NCBI RefSeq assembly: GCF_031729055.1
Contig: NZ_JAVMIP010000019.1
Coordinates: 1-62,606 of the forward strand
Direction of reading: 5' to 3'
DNA: 62,606 nt
Source: Pseudocalidococcus azoricus BACA0444
GTDB taxonomy: Bacteria; Cyanobacteriota; Cyanobacteriia; Thermosynechococcales; Thermosynechococcaceae
Each line of letters begins with the position of its first letter. Within the stretch, counting starts at the first letter, position 1. This document shows positions 35,268 through 45,204 of the stretch, one piece after another. The position numbers and the translations under genes were made by a program. The notes under the pieces are model-generated. The model saw nothing but the letters and a program-made list of their open reading frames with translations. It was not told the DNA's origin and did no database searches.

Positions 35268-36220
35268 CTGTGAATCCGACCATCGGGCATAATCGCTCCA
35301 GCTAGTTTGGCTCCGGTGAGTTTGACTAAAATCCGATCTCCCTGGCCAACTTTTGCCCCCCGTAAATCGGCCCCCCGTAAGTCGGCTCCACTAAAATCAG
35401 CTCCGATTAAATTAGCATCACGCAAGTTGGCATTGCTGAGGTTGGCATTTAGTAAGTTGGCCCGGAAAAGCGTGGCCTGGGAAAGGTTAGCCCGGTAAAA
35501 ACTGACCCGATGTAAAAACGCGTCACTCAAATCTGCGCCAGTTAAATCCGCATAACTTAAATTCCGACCTTCAAAATCTTTTTCGCGTAAATCGGCCCCC
35601 CGTAAATTTGCACCACTGAGGTCTTTCCCACGGGGATGATTTGTGCCATCAGGTTCTGGATGGGAAGTGGATTGTTTGGGGGGGTCTGGCGGTCGTGGTG
35701 GGGCCTGGTAGGGGGGGGGCTTGGGAGCAGATTGGGGGGGACGATGGGTTTGATAACTCCGATAGTCATAGGGATTAGAGGTATAGTCCTGGGCCGGGTT
35801 GTGGCGATAACCAGCATGGGTTTGATTGTGGGCCTGGTTTGGGGTTTGGCGGTGATTTTGGCTTTGCTGATGGCTGTGGGCACCATTGTGATGGCCATTA
35901 CTCTGGTGATTGTGGGGTGACTGGTGGGACTGAGTTGAATAGGTAGAGCGCGGATAGCCGTTTTGATGGGAACTTTGGTGAGGCTGAGTTTGGGAACGGG
36001 TGTGGACTTTGCCATTGCGATGCTGTTGGCGCAAATGATCGCGGGCCTGGTTAATCTGCTTAATTTTATCGTGAGCTTTTTCTAATAAACGGTCATTATC
36101 CTTAGGAACCCGATCCGGATGCCAGATAAACACCAAATCTTTGTAGGCCTGGTTAATTTCCTCCAGAGTTGCCCCCGGCTCCAATTCCAAGACTCGATAG
36201 CAGGCCGCCAAATCTAGCAT
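35264..36220 (-). CDS. J-domain protein with His/Gln/Asn-rich linker and pentapeptide repeats
   Basis: 318 residues in three parts. Residues 1-65 form a J domain with the Hsp70-stimulating HPD at 34-36 (FIWHPDRVPKDNDRLLEKAH). Residues about 68-195 are low-complexity, very rich in His, Gln, Asn, Ser and Pro. Residues about 200-310 are pentapeptide repeats of A(D/N)Lxx type (LSGANLRGADLRE, LTGADLSDAFL, GADLRGADLRGAK) forming a right-handed quadrilateral helix. The fusion suggests a DnaK co-chaperone tethered through the beta-helix; the partner is unknown. Convergent overlap with murF. Confidence 0.88.
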   Translation of the reverse strand: MLDLAACYRVLELEPGATLEEINQAYKDLVFIWHPDRVPKDNDRLLEKAHDKIKQINQARDHLRQQHRNGKVHTRSQTQPHQSSHQNGYPRSTYSTQSHQSPHNHQSNGHHNGAHSHQQSQNHRQTPNQAHNQTHAGYRHNPAQDYTSNPYDYRSYQTHRPPQSAPKPPPYQAPPRPPDPPKQSTSHPEPDGTNHPRGKDLSGANLRGADLREKDFEGRNLSYADLTGADLSDAFLHRVSFYRANLSQATLFRANLLNANLSNANLRDANLIGADFSGADLRGADLRGAKVGQGDRILVKLTGAKLAGAIMPDGRIHS

Positions 36221-36482
36221 CCAGTTGCAACCCGTCTCACTTTAGCTAAAAATTATTGGGACATTATCCATAGCTCACATTTTATAGCGTTAGCCAGTCA
36301 GCGCGCCGCTAGGAAACATCACGCAAGGATCCATAAACCGTGATGACCCGGCTTTCCGCATCAAAACGACCAGGCTAAATGCCATAATCTAAGCCCACCC
36401 ACCCACACAGCTTCCCAGAGAATGGGCTAACATTAACTTATGTAAATTAAACTCAGTTTTCACAAAAGGAGGGCAGGGCCCA

Positions 36483-38321
36483 GTGAATAAGCGGTGGCGC
36501 AATGCCGGTTTATATGTTTTGTTAACCATCGTGGTTTTAGCGTTGGCCACGGCCTTCTTTGATCGTCAACCCACGACTAAAGTGACTTGGCGATATAGCG
36601 AACTCATTCAGGAAGTCGAAAATCATCAGGTTGCCAAACTCAACATCAGCCCGGATCGAACCCAAGCCCAGGCCGTGACTCAAGATGGAACGCGCGTCCT
36701 CGTTAACCTGCCGCCGGATCCCCAACTCATTGACATTTTGACGGCCAATAACGTGGATATTTCCGTCATGCCGCAAAACAATGATGGCTTTTGGTTCCGG
36801 GCCCTTAGTAGTTTGCTTGTTCCAGTAGCCTTGCTTGTCCTGCTATTTTTCTTACTCCGGCGAGCCCAAGGGGGTGCAGGCAACCAGGCCATGAGTTTTG
36901 GCAAGTCCAAAGCCCGTGTCCAAATGGAACCGCAAACCCAAATTACGTTTAATGATGTCGCCGGGATTGACCAGGCCAAGCTGGAACTCACGGAAGTGGT
37001 GGACTTTCTTAAAAATGCCGATAAATTTACCGAAATTGGGGCCAAAATTCCCAAAGGTGTTTTATTGGTGGGGCCGCCGGGAACAGGGAAAACCCTCTTA
37101 GCCAAAGCTGTAGCTGGGGAAGCTGGAGTCCCATTTTTCTCCATCTCTGGGTCTGAGTTTGTCGAAATGTTCGTCGGGGTGGGTGCTTCTCGCGTCCGTG
37201 ACCTCTTTGAACAAGCCAAATCCAATGCCCCTTGTATCGTCTTCATTGATGAAATTGATGCCGTTGGTCGCCAACGGGGTGCGGGTTTAGGCGGTGGTAA
37301 CGATGAGCGGGAACAGACCTTAAACCAACTGCTGACCGAAATGGATGGGTTTGAAGGTAATACCGGCATTATCATCATTGCGGCCACCAACCGCCCTGAT
37401 GTTTTAGATGCTGCCCTGATGCGGCCCGGCCGGTTTGATCGCCAAGTGGTTGTGGATCGCCCGGATTATAAAGGTCGCTTGGAAATCCTCAAAGTCCATG
37501 CCCGTGGGAAAACCCTGGCCAAAGATGTGGACTTGGATAAAATTTCCCGCCGGAGTCCTGGATTTACCGGAGCCGATTTATCTAACTTGCTGAATGAAGC
37601 GGCAATTTTGGCCGCCCGCCGCAACCTGACCGAAATCTCGATGGACGAAATTAACGATGCCATTGATCGGGTCATGGCGGGGCCGGAGAAGAAAGATCGG
37701 GTCATGAGCGAACGCCGGAAAACCTTGGTTGCCTATCACGAAGCCGGTCATGCCTTGGTAGGTGCGTTGATGCCCGATTATGACCCCGTCCAAAAAGTCA
37801 GCATCATTCCCCGTGGCCGAGCTGGTGGTTTGACTTGGTTTACCCCCAATGAAGAGCAAATGGATTCTGGCTTATACAGTCGGGCCTATTTGCAAAACCA
37901 AATGGCGGTGGCTTTGGGTGGTCGGATTGCCGAAGAAATTGTCTTTGGTGAAGATGAAGTCACCACTGGCGCGTCCAATGACCTCCAACAAGTCGCCCGG
38001 GTTGCTCGCCAGATGATTACCCGCTTTGGCATGAGCGATCGCTTGGGGCCTGTGGCTTTGGGTCGGCAAAATGGCAATGTTTTCCTGGGGCGTGACATTA
38101 TGGCTGAACGGGATTTTTCTGAGGAAACTGCCGCCACGATTGATGATGAAGTCCGCAACCTAGTGGATCAAGCCTATCGCCGGGCCAAGGATGTTTTGGT
38201 GAGCAATCGCCATGTCCTCGATAAAATCGCTGAGATTCTGATTACTAAAGAAACCATTGACGCTGAAGAACTCCAGGAAATTTTGGACAATACCGAAGTC
38301 AAAATGGCGGCCATTGCTTAG
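36483..38321 (+). CDS. ftsH: ATP-dependent zinc metalloprotease FtsH
   Basis: Membrane-anchored AAA+ protease; cyanobacterial paralogues degrade damaged D1 during photosystem II repair. 612 residues from GTG 36483. Two membrane spans (about 9-26 and 107-126) bracket a periplasmic or lumenal loop. Walker A GPPGTGKT is at 197-204, Walker [10 protein letters not shown] at 252-260, and the second region of homology contains [10 protein letters not shown]. The zinc site HEAGH is at 419-423 with its third ligand in [12 protein letters not shown]. The 262-base upstream gap ends in AAAGGAGGG (36465-36473), a strong ribosome-binding site, and holds a solo TATAGCGTTA at 36283. Confidence 0.97.
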   Translation: MNKRWRNAGLYVLLTIVVLALATAFFDRQPTTKVTWRYSELIQEVENHQVAKLNISPDRTQAQAVTQDGTRVLVNLPPDPQLIDILTANNVDISVMPQNNDGFWFRALSSLLVPVALLVLLFFLLRRAQGGAGNQAMSFGKSKARVQMEPQTQITFNDVAGIDQAKLELTEVVDFLKNADKFTEIGAKIPKGVLLVGPPGTGKTLLAKAVAGEAGVPFFSISGSEFVEMFVGVGASRVRDLFEQAKSNAPCIVFIDEIDAVGRQRGAGLGGGNDEREQTLNQLLTEMDGFEGNTGIIIIAATNRPDVLDAALMRPGRFDRQVVVDRPDYKGRLEILKVHARGKTLAKDVDLDKISRRSPGFTGADLSNLLNEAAILAARRNLTEISMDEINDAIDRVMAGPEKKDRVMSERRKTLVAYHEAGHALVGALMPDYDPVQKVSIIPRGRAGGLTWFTPNEEQMDSGLYSRAYLQNQMAVALGGRIAEEIVFGEDEVTTGASNDLQQVARVARQMITRFGMSDRLGPVALGRQNGNVFLGRDIMAERDFSEETAATIDDEVRNLVDQAYRRAKDVLVSNRHVLDKIAEILITKETIDAEELQEILDNTEVKMAAIA

Positions 38322-38362
38322 TTACTTGCTTTTCTAAGGCCGAAACTCTAATTCTCAAGATT

Positions 38363-38397
38363 AACGGTGGGGTTTTATTGCTCTGCCGTTTTTTTAT
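38363..38397 (+). terminator. intrinsic terminator after ftsH
   Basis: AACGG (38363-38367) pairs with CCGTT (38386-38390), extendable by two G-T pairs, and is followed by a run of T residues, 42 bases after the ftsH stop. The loop is long (about 14-18 bases), so efficiency is moderate. Confidence 0.6.
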
Positions 38398-38510
38398 TTT
38401 GAGTATTCATAGGTTTCTTCACATCTGAGCTATTGAAGCATTGACTATACTGAAATTTACTGGGTTAATCACTTTTCAAGGAATACTAGATAGATAGATT
38501 CCGCTTCATC

Positions 38511-39794
38511 ATGTTAGGTGTATATAGGATTAATCTCTTGTTAAGAGGACACAATATTGTGGCTGAGGCAGTAAATAATTCTGAACAATTTGTATACGAT
38601 ATGTGCTCAAAGTCATTTTTATCTTTGTGGAGTTACATTAATCCTCAAGGAAAAACATCAGACAAAGAGTTATGTGATGTATTAGTAGTATGTGATCCCC
38701 ACGTAATTGTCATAAGTGTTAAAGACATTCAACTTAAGAAAACAGATAATCCAAGTGTTGATTGGAAGCGCTGGCAACGAAAAGCTATTGAAGCTTCAAT
38801 AAAACAGATTAAAGGGGCTATCCGATGGCTTGATCAGTCAGAGTATGTCATCCAGAAAGATGGATCTCAGGGATTAAAGCTGCCATTACAGGGCGAAAGA
38901 ATATATCACCGCATAGCAGTTGCTTTTGGCGGCAAAAGAGAAGTTCCCATCAGTTCTCATGCTGAGGAGGATGAGTTTTTTCATGTCTTAGATGAACAAT
39001 CAGTTTTCCTGCTTCTTCGTCATTTAGATACCATAAGTGATTTTGCTAACTACTTAATTAACAAAGAAGCGTTTCTGTTTAATACCTCAACTATCATCAA
39101 TGGTGGTGAGGAAAATCTGCTTGCAATTTACTTGCATAATGGTCGCCAGTTTCCCTCAGAAGTAGGCATGATGATCCTTGAAGATGATCTTTGGGAAGGA
39201 ATAAGCAACAAACCTGAGTTCAAGGCAAAATTGCAGAGAGACACTGCAAGTTATGTCTGGGATAGATTGATTCAAATCTTGTGTCAAGGTGGATTCAACG
39301 GGGAAGACTGGCTCGGTCCAGATATGTCTGAGTCTGAACTAGCCATTCGTGTTCTCGTTAAAGAAAATCGGTTTTCAAGGAGGATGCTAGGCGGTGCTTT
39401 CAACGATTTTCTTGAACTCAGTAAGATGGGGCAACTAAGTTCTCGGTGTGTGCAATCAATAAGTGGTGTTGGATACGTTTTCTTTGCCTATGACAGTGAC
39501 AGCACACTCGAAGAACGAAAAAGTGAACTTTGTGCCAGATGTTATGCTTCGCTGTGTCAATTCCAGGAGTGTTTTACAGTGATTGGTATTGGTGTCAATG
39601 TTCCAGGGCAGAAACCTAGACACGGATATTCAAGCGATCTCGTCTTCTTACAGGCTCAAAATAATCAATGGTCGGAGGAAGATGTAAGGCAAGCACAACA
39701 TTATAGAGATAAATTTGGCTTTTTCAAGAATCCAAACAAAACGCATTGTCACGAAGATGAGTACCCTGTAACCGAGAATACTGACAACACCTAA
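38511..39794 (+). CDS. hypothetical protein with possible PD-(D/E)xK nuclease-like N-terminal motif
   Basis: 427 residues, function unknown. The N-terminal 75 residues contain SEQFVYDMCSKSFLSLWSYI, NPQGKTSDKELCDVLVVC and HVIVISVKDI. The pattern Glu25...Asp56...xVK71, with the Asp and Lys on successive predicted beta strands, resembles a restriction-endonuclease-like core with Ser in place of the usual acidic residue before xK. The rest has no recognised motif. Codon use is AT-richer than neighbours, and CAGGCC/GGCCTGG words are absent in its 1.3 kb. Those features suggest transfer. It stands alone between the ftsH terminator and tilS. A defence or DNA-processing role is inference only. Confidence 0.7.
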   Translation: MLGVYRINLLLRGHNIVAEAVNNSEQFVYDMCSKSFLSLWSYINPQGKTSDKELCDVLVVCDPHVIVISVKDIQLKKTDNPSVDWKRWQRKAIEASIKQIKGAIRWLDQSEYVIQKDGSQGLKLPLQGERIYHRIAVAFGGKREVPISSHAEEDEFFHVLDEQSVFLLLRHLDTISDFANYLINKEAFLFNTSTIINGGEENLLAIYLHNGRQFPSEVGMMILEDDLWEGISNKPEFKAKLQRDTASYVWDRLIQILCQGGFNGEDWLGPDMSESELAIRVLVKENRFSRRMLGGAFNDFLELSKMGQLSSRCVQSISGVGYVFFAYDSDSTLEERKSELCARCYASLCQFQECFTVIGIGVNVPGQKPRHGYSSDLVFLQAQNNQWSEEDVRQAQHYRDKFGFFKNPNKTHCHEDEYPVTENTDNT

Positions 39795-39954
39795 AAATAT
39801 TAATGTACCGAAATAAAGTTTAGTGTTCTGTTAGTATTTGAGTTCATAGTTGATGGGCCACCTGTATCACAACAGACTCGTAGGCATGAACGACTCAGGG
39901 CCTGGAACCTAGTGGTACGGCATTTAAGTCACTACTGCTCCCTTCAGAACCACC

Positions 39955-40944
39955 TTAGCCAAGGTCAGGAAATTTAATCCAGGGAGGATCAACCCAGGCC
40001 ACGATCCCCTTAGGCAGAGGCGAAGATTGGCTATTCTTAGGAGCAAAAATGAGGTTCGAGATCACTTCGACGTGGTCAAACTGAGGTGTGATTTGAAATA
40101 TATTCTGGAGGAAAGCCCGAATTAGACGGCGTTGGAGGGCAGGGTGCAGGGTTTGCAGTGGATTTACGGCCAGGCCGGGAATCGCCTCATTCACTATGGT
40201 TGTATAATGTTTCTGAGTTTCTTGATCTAAATAATCCTGCTCGGCCTGGCAGAGGGTGGCGGTTTGGGCGAGGACTCGATCGGCCTGGGGGTTAAAGTAA
40301 TCTCGCAATTGGGGCATGATCTCCAGACGTAAGCGATTCCGGCGTAAGTTCAAGTTGGCATTGGTACTATCCAGCCAAATGTCCAGGCCTTGCTCCTGAC
40401 AAAACTGGGCGGTTTCTGGACGAGTTAAATCCAGCAACGGGCGGACTAATTGGATATCGGGATAAGCACCACCTAAACTCCGGCTCCAGGCCATTCCCCC
40501 TAAGCCCCCCAGGCCAGTCCCACGGAACAGATGCAATAGCAGGGTTTCGGCCTGATCCGTTGCTGTATGGCCTGTGACAACATGGGTGCAACCCAATTCC
40601 CGCGCCAATTTGCCAAAAACTGTGTATCGCCAGGCCCGAGCTTGATTTTCACTGGTTAAGGGCTGCTCTGTGACTCGAACATGACAAGGGAGATCGAAAC
40701 GATGACTAAGGGCCTGGACAAATTCTGCATTATCGTTAGCATCATCTCGCCAGCGGTGGTTACAGTGAATCACTTCTAGTCGCCAGGCCCAGTGGGGTTT
40801 GAGATCAACCAGTAGCTTGAGTAAACAGGCGGAATCTTGTCCACCGGAAACGGCAATTAAAATCCGTGCGGTGCTGGGGAGGAGAAGACGTTGGCGCAGG
40901 TTGGTATGGATACGGGCGTGGATATCTCCCCAGGCCTGGCTCAT
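39955..40944 (-). CDS. tilS: tRNA(Ile)-lysidine synthetase
   Basis: Modifies the wobble C of tRNA-Ile(CAU) to lysidine using ATP and lysine, changing it to read AUA. 329 residues, the short form found in cyanobacteria. The N-type ATP pyrophosphatase loop SGGQDS is at 33-38, followed by VIHCNHRWRDDANDNAEF and TGHTATDQAETLLLHLFRG with DSTNANLNLRRNRLR further on, all TilS hallmarks. Start ATG 40944. It lies 21 bases after ccsA on the same strand, so the two may be cotranscribed. Confidence 0.95.
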   Translation of the reverse strand: MSQAWGDIHARIHTNLRQRLLLPSTARILIAVSGGQDSACLLKLLVDLKPHWAWRLEVIHCNHRWRDDANDNAEFVQALSHRFDLPCHVRVTEQPLTSENQARAWRYTVFGKLARELGCTHVVTGHTATDQAETLLLHLFRGTGLGGLGGMAWSRSLGGAYPDIQLVRPLLDLTRPETAQFCQEQGLDIWLDSTNANLNLRRNRLRLEIMPQLRDYFNPQADRVLAQTATLCQAEQDYLDQETQKHYTTIVNEAIPGLAVNPLQTLHPALQRRLIRAFLQNIFQITPQFDHVEVISNLIFAPKNSQSSPLPKGIVAWVDPPWIKFPDLG

Positions 40945-40965
40945 GGTTTACTTCCCAATGTCACC

Positions 40966-41973
40966 CTAGAAAAACCAACCGTAGGAATGCAGCCCCTTCC
41001 CTAATAAATTCACACCCAGGTAACAAACCCAAACCACCCCCAGACCACAGGTCGCAATAATTGCGGGTTTCCGCCCTTGCCAGCCTTTAGTAATCCGGGC
41101 ATGAAGGTAAGCTGCAAATACTAACCAAGTAATCAAGGCCCAGGTTTCTTTCGGATCCCAGCTCCAGGGCGCACCCCAGGCCTCATTGGCCCAAACCGCT
41201 CCAGAAATAATCCCAATGGTTAACAGGGGAAAACCTAGGCCAATCATCCGGTAGCTGAGGTTGTCTAACGTTTCCGCCAAAGTCAGGCGTTGCAATCCCA
41301 AGGACACAGCGGTGGTGGCGGTCATCGCTGGAGTTAAAACCGCCGTCCCACCGGCCCCGCCATCAATCGTTGCTTCAGAATGAGACTCTGGCACAGGTGT
41401 TAAATTTGTTTTGGTTCCAAGAGCACGAAATCCCCCGGAACCGATGGAATTTCCCTTTAGCTCCACCGTCTTCCCCCGAGTCACGATTAGAAAGGCAATG
41501 GCCACCAACGCCCCGACCATCAATGTGGCATAACTGAGCATCATTACGCTAACGTGCATCATCAACCAATTGGATTTCAGGGCCGGAACTAAAGGAGCCG
41601 AGGTCTGCATTTCCGGGGGCAAAGTTAAGGTTGCAAAGGCCGCAATGCCCATTGCCAAAGGAGCCGTCACCACCCCGACTAGAGGATTCCCGCTCATACC
41701 CTCAGCAACTAAGTGCATTAGGGTGAGTCCCCAACAGAGGAAAAATAGGGATTCATAGAGGTTGCTAATGGGAAAATAGCCCCCCTCAATCCAGCGCGCG
41801 CCCAATAGGCCGACCAGGCCCAGATTTGCCAAGATCATTCCTGTCCGCCCCAGGCCAGCTAACCATTGTCCTTGCTGACGAAAGGCTGCCCCGACCCAAT
41901 AGATCAGCATCGTGGCCAATAAAATCACAAAAACCGTATTATCAAGCCAGTTTTCAAGGGTAACTAAGTCCAT
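40966..41973 (-). CDS. ccsA: cytochrome c biogenesis heme-handling protein CcsA (system II)
   Basis: Integral membrane component of the system II cytochrome c maturation apparatus, delivering heme to apocytochromes such as cytochrome f and c6 on the lumenal side. 335 residues with about eight hydrophobic spans. The heme-binding tryptophan-rich WWD segment is [20 protein letters not shown], and conserved His residues occur in [19 protein letters not shown] and LHSYGW. Some databases call this protein CcsB, so nomenclature is ambiguous. A Gly/Thr-rich loop (about 170-215) is longer than I would expect. Confidence 0.93.
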   Translation of the reverse strand: MDLVTLENWLDNTVFVILLATMLIYWVGAAFRQQGQWLAGLGRTGMILANLGLVGLLGARWIEGGYFPISNLYESLFFLCWGLTLMHLVAEGMSGNPLVGVVTAPLAMGIAAFATLTLPPEMQTSAPLVPALKSNWLMMHVSVMMLSYATLMVGALVAIAFLIVTRGKTVELKGNSIGSGGFRALGTKTNLTPVPESHSEATIDGGAGGTAVLTPAMTATTAVSLGLQRLTLAETLDNLSYRMIGLGFPLLTIGIISGAVWANEAWGAPWSWDPKETWALITWLVFAAYLHARITKGWQGRKPAIIATCGLGVVWVCYLGVNLLGKGLHSYGWFF

Positions 41974-42164
41974 GCCAGGGTTCCTGTATCAAAAGTGCTG
42001 CGGGAAGTGGGAAATCTCTGGGGGCCTGGGTAAGCTCACCTCAGAATCATCCCTATTTTATCTGGCATCCTCCCCAAATTTCAGCCAATTCCTGCCCCAA
42101 GCTTCTGCCCAAAATCCTAGACTAGATACTATGCCTTTATTCCAGTTCTTTCTGGGTCTTGCGA

Positions 42165-42656
42165 ATGGTTTTGCTGCCTCAATCCCCAACCCACCCTACT
42201 CTTTATGACACTGATTTCTGGGCCTGGACACAAACCCAAGTCAAACTCCTCCAGGATCAGCAATGGGAGCATCTGGACTTACCGAATTTGATTGAGGAAA
42301 TCGAATCTTTGGGCAGACAACAACGTCAGGAACTCCGGAATCGCCTCAGTGTCCTCATTGGGCATCTGCTAAAGTGGCACTTTCAACCGGAACAAAGAAC
42401 TCGCAGTTGGGTCTCCACGATTCGGATTCAGCGCATTGATACCCTAGACCTTCTTGACGACAATCCCAGCCACAAACCCTACTTGGCACAGATCATTCCT
42501 AGAGTCTATGTAATGGGCTTAGAACTGGCGATTAAGGAAACTGACCTCCCCCCGGCTCATTTTCCTGAAAATTGCCCTTACGCCCTAGAGCAGATTCTAG
42601 ACTCGAAATTTTTTTCTGGCGAACCATCTGAACTGTTAGCTAATTTTGAGAGATAA
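42165..42656 (+). CDS. DUF29-domain protein
   Basis: 163 residues from ATG 42165 (an in-frame TTG lies two codons upstream). Family landmarks: LYDTDFWAWTQTQVKLLQDQ, LDLPNLIEEIESLGRQQRQ, LIGHLLKWHFQPEQRTRSW, STIRIQR, and the C-terminal LPPAHFPENCPYALEQIL. DUF29 proteins occur in many copies in cyanobacteria and are sometimes associated with toxin-antitoxin-like or mobile regions, but no function is established. This intact copy is homologous to the broken one at 20257-20724. Confidence 0.88.
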   Translation: MVLLPQSPTHPTLYDTDFWAWTQTQVKLLQDQQWEHLDLPNLIEEIESLGRQQRQELRNRLSVLIGHLLKWHFQPEQRTRSWVSTIRIQRIDTLDLLDDNPSHKPYLAQIIPRVYVMGLELAIKETDLPPAHFPENCPYALEQILDSKFFSGEPSELLANFER

Positions 42657-42727
42657 CATACTAATGCCTGTTATGAGTATGATCAGCCCCTGGTTATCTG
42701 TCCTCTGTAGTTTTTAATGATTGGCCC

Positions 42728-43618
42728 ATGACATTTCTCCCCTTTGGCTTTCAATCCCAGGCCCTGATTACTCCCTTGGGCAAGCTGATTTACTACACCC
42801 CCTATGCTGAAATTTGGGGCCAACCTAAACACCCCCAGAAGCTTTTATTTCTCCATAGTTTAGGGGGTGGTTCATCCCAGGCCGAGTGGGCCAGCATTTA
42901 TCCAGCCTTTGCTAGCCGTTATCGGCTTTATGTCCCGGATTTAATCGGTTGGGGCGCGTCCGATCATCCGGTGCGGGATTACCAGGCCGGGGACTATTGG
43001 CAGATGCTGGAATTGTTGATTGAGCAAATTGGCGCGCCTGTGGCCGTGATTGCCTCCTCCTTAACCGCTGGCCTGGTGATCCGTTTAGCCATTCAAAAAC
43101 CAGAGCTATTTTCAGGGTTATGTTTGGTTGGCCCCACCGGCTTTAGTGACTTTGGTAATGATTACGGGCAAGGTTTAGCGGCTCAGTTGGCCGGAACCCC
43201 AGGCCTGGATCAGCTAATTTATGCCCTTGGGGCGGGAAATTCTCTAGCAGTCAGGAACTTCTTAGAGCAGTTTATTTTTGCCCAACCGGAACGCCTCACC
43301 CCCGCCACTGTCAATGCCTATGTGGATTCTGCCCAACAGCCCGGAGCCGAATTTGCCGCCTTGGCCTCCTTACGGGGGGATTTATGTTTTGATTTGTCTC
43401 GCTACCTAGAACAACTGACGGTGCCGAGCATCTTGATCTGGGGAGAAGCCTCAAAATTTAACTCTGTTGAACTGGGCCAACGCCTCGCCGCTCTCAATCC
43501 CCAGGCCATTCAAGGGTTTTTCACCGTTCCCACCACTGGAGTCCTGCCCCACCTCGAACTGCCGGCCTCAGTCATTGCCTTGATCGAAGCCCATTTTCTT
43601 CCCTTGATCAGCAAATAA
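42728..43618 (+). CDS. alpha/beta hydrolase-fold protein
   Basis: 296 residues. Oxyanion region [16 protein letters not shown], then [16 protein letters not shown], a nucleophile elbow [14 protein letters not shown] and a C-terminal His in [12 protein letters not shown]. The usual acid after strand beta-7 is weak: the segment reads [11 protein letters not shown] with no aspartate in the expected turn, so activity may differ from classical esterases. Homologues are annotated as alpha/beta hydrolases in cyanobacteria without known substrate. Precedes psb28 by 65 bases on the same strand. Confidence 0.85.
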   Translation: MTFLPFGFQSQALITPLGKLIYYTPYAEIWGQPKHPQKLLFLHSLGGGSSQAEWASIYPAFASRYRLYVPDLIGWGASDHPVRDYQAGDYWQMLELLIEQIGAPVAVIASSLTAGLVIRLAIQKPELFSGLCLVGPTGFSDFGNDYGQGLAAQLAGTPGLDQLIYALGAGNSLAVRNFLEQFIFAQPERLTPATVNAYVDSAQQPGAEFAALASLRGDLCFDLSRYLEQLTVPSILIWGEASKFNSVELGQRLAALNPQAIQGFFTVPTTGVLPHLELPASVIALIEAHFLPLISK

Positions 43619-43683
43619 TCCTGACAACACTGCCCCCGAATCCAGGTATTCTGAAGAAATACAAATCATCAGTTGGCATCATC

Positions 43684-44016
43684 ATGGCAGACATTCAATT
43701 TATTCGGGGTATCAATGAAGAAATTGTTCCCGATGTCCGTTTAACTCGCGCCAAAGACGGCACCAACGGCAAGGCTTACTTTACCTTTGATAACCCCAAA
43801 ATTGTCCAAGAAGGTAATTTGGAAATTAACGGGATGTATATGGTGGATGAGGAAGGGGAAATTGTTACTCGCGAAGTCAATGCCAAATTTATCAACGGCC
43901 AAGCCACGGCCATTGAAGCCACCTACACCATCCGCAGTGCCGCCGATTGGGATCGCTTTATTCGCTTTATGGATCGCTATGCAGCCACCCATGGCCTGGG
44001 CCTGAATCAGTCATAA
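43684..44016 (+). CDS. psb28: photosystem II assembly protein Psb28
   Basis: 110 residues, the standard Psb28 length. The N-terminus [20 protein letters not shown] and the C-terminal [20 protein letters not shown] are characteristic. Psb28 binds the cytosolic face of RC47/PSII assembly intermediates near cytochrome b559 and CP47 and protects them during biogenesis and repair; it is absent from mature PSII. Start ATG 43684. Followed after 38 bases by a small membrane-protein gene that may share its transcript. Confidence 0.96.
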   Translation: MADIQFIRGINEEIVPDVRLTRAKDGTNGKAYFTFDNPKIVQEGNLEINGMYMVDEEGEIVTREVNAKFINGQATAIEATYTIRSAADWDRFIRFMDRYAATHGLGLNQS

Positions 44017-44054
44017 CCGAGGCAATCAATCTCAACTAACGGCGGGAGGGCAAT

Positions 44055-44465
44055 ATGGCTGAACAAGAACGCTTGCTGATGATGGCTGAAGATGAACTGA
44101 CGCAGTACAGTACCGATGCCCGCAAAGTTGAAAAGCTCCGGCGCAAAATTGCCCTCTCGGTTCCTTTAGCAAAACAACGGGAAGTTAAAGACGCTTTAAT
44201 GGCGGAATTTCCCACAGATTTTCTGAATCGCCTCATCCTCGAACAACGCCAAACAGTCGCCTTACCCTTTTGGGGCATTGCTGGCCTGGGGTTACTGTTG
44301 GGGATTTCTTGGCAACAACCCTTAGATTTTCTGGCTACGATCATTGGCGGTGGTATTGCTATTCTGATTCAACGCAAAGGCTGGCAACTGATGGCCAAAC
44401 GTTTACTCATTCAAACCTTGGATGAACTAGATCCCCAATCCCAGACCCCGCCTAAGTCTGATTAA
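44055..44465 (+). CDS. small membrane protein, conserved hypothetical
   Basis: 136 residues. The N-terminal 65 residues are charged and helical, with the KLRRKIALSVPLAKQREVKD segment. Two hydrophobic stretches follow (about 70-84 and 89-105), then a basic/acidic tail. GGAGGG lies 6-11 bases before ATG 44055, a good ribosome-binding site. The family is not recognised; location next to psb28 hints at a thylakoid role but does not prove it. Confidence 0.75.
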   Translation: MAEQERLLMMAEDELTQYSTDARKVEKLRRKIALSVPLAKQREVKDALMAEFPTDFLNRLILEQRQTVALPFWGIAGLGLLLGISWQQPLDFLATIIGGGIAILIQRKGWQLMAKRLLIQTLDELDPQSQTPPKSD

Positions 44466-44933
44466 TCTATATCTGTTTGCATTGCAAATAAAAAATAGTA
44501 GGTTGCAGGTTTTGGGGATCACAGGTTACGGCTATTCCTAATTAGCCCCTCCACAATCGAGGCATGGTGTTTTTGACATGGGACTCTTATCAAACTTAGG
44601 GTAGTGAAGGAACAGTCTCACGACTGACGCAAGAACCATAGGAGATGAAGATCGGGGTAGTTTGGCCTATCTTGAGACATCAGAATGTACCCACTGTAGC
44701 GTGACACCCACAGCGAGCGTGTATCGTTTCTCTAAATACTGCCAACGGAGCCGTAATCAGGATCCGTGTTTCTCAATCGTGACTTTAGACATCGGGGTAA
44801 ATTTCGGGGTAAAACTACAACCCCAAACAACCCTTAACGGTCTTTGCTTGCTGTCTTATTGACAATATGACAATGACTTTCAGAGTTGCTTGGAACTCCC
44901 AAAAGCCTTACTATGTCCAGGTTCTCTAACCTA
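44466..44933. other. 468-base gap with no recognisable gene
   Basis: Between the small membrane-protein gene and the tRNA gene. A 66-codon open frame at 44662-44862 lacks a ribosome-binding site and family features. No hairpin plus T-run or repeat element of the MITE family was seen. The region is compositionally mixed and could hide an RNA gene I cannot recognise. Confidence 0.4.
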
Positions 44934-45005
<72 letters not shown>

Positions 45006-45204
45006 CATTGGGGAATCTGTTAATAACCCCCTATGCATAGCTTACAAGCAAAACGTCTCTAGGTCTAGGTATAAAAATCGCAAGAAATTAATCAGCCGAC
45101 AACACTATCTTCAATGCATAACCAGAATGCCAGGAACACCTCTTTGCTCCAGGCCAGCCTTACCCAGAACCAGATTAATTCAGACAAAAACATGAGGGGC
45201 ATCT

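Noticed and set aside
35290..35620. Short periodic repeats resembling a CRISPR array
   Set aside because: The periodicity is 15 bases from pentapeptide codons; there are no constant repeats with unique spacers.
35640..36000. Long open frames antisense to and in other frames of the J-domain gene
   Set aside because: They arise from low-complexity His/Gln codons; the J domain and pentapeptide repeats fix the real frame.
36283..36292. Solo TATAGCGTTA upstream of ftsH
   Set aside because: Adjacent sequence does not match the element interior; noted only as a possible remnant.
44662..44862. 66-codon frame before the tRNA gene
   Set aside because: No ribosome-binding site, biased composition, no family.
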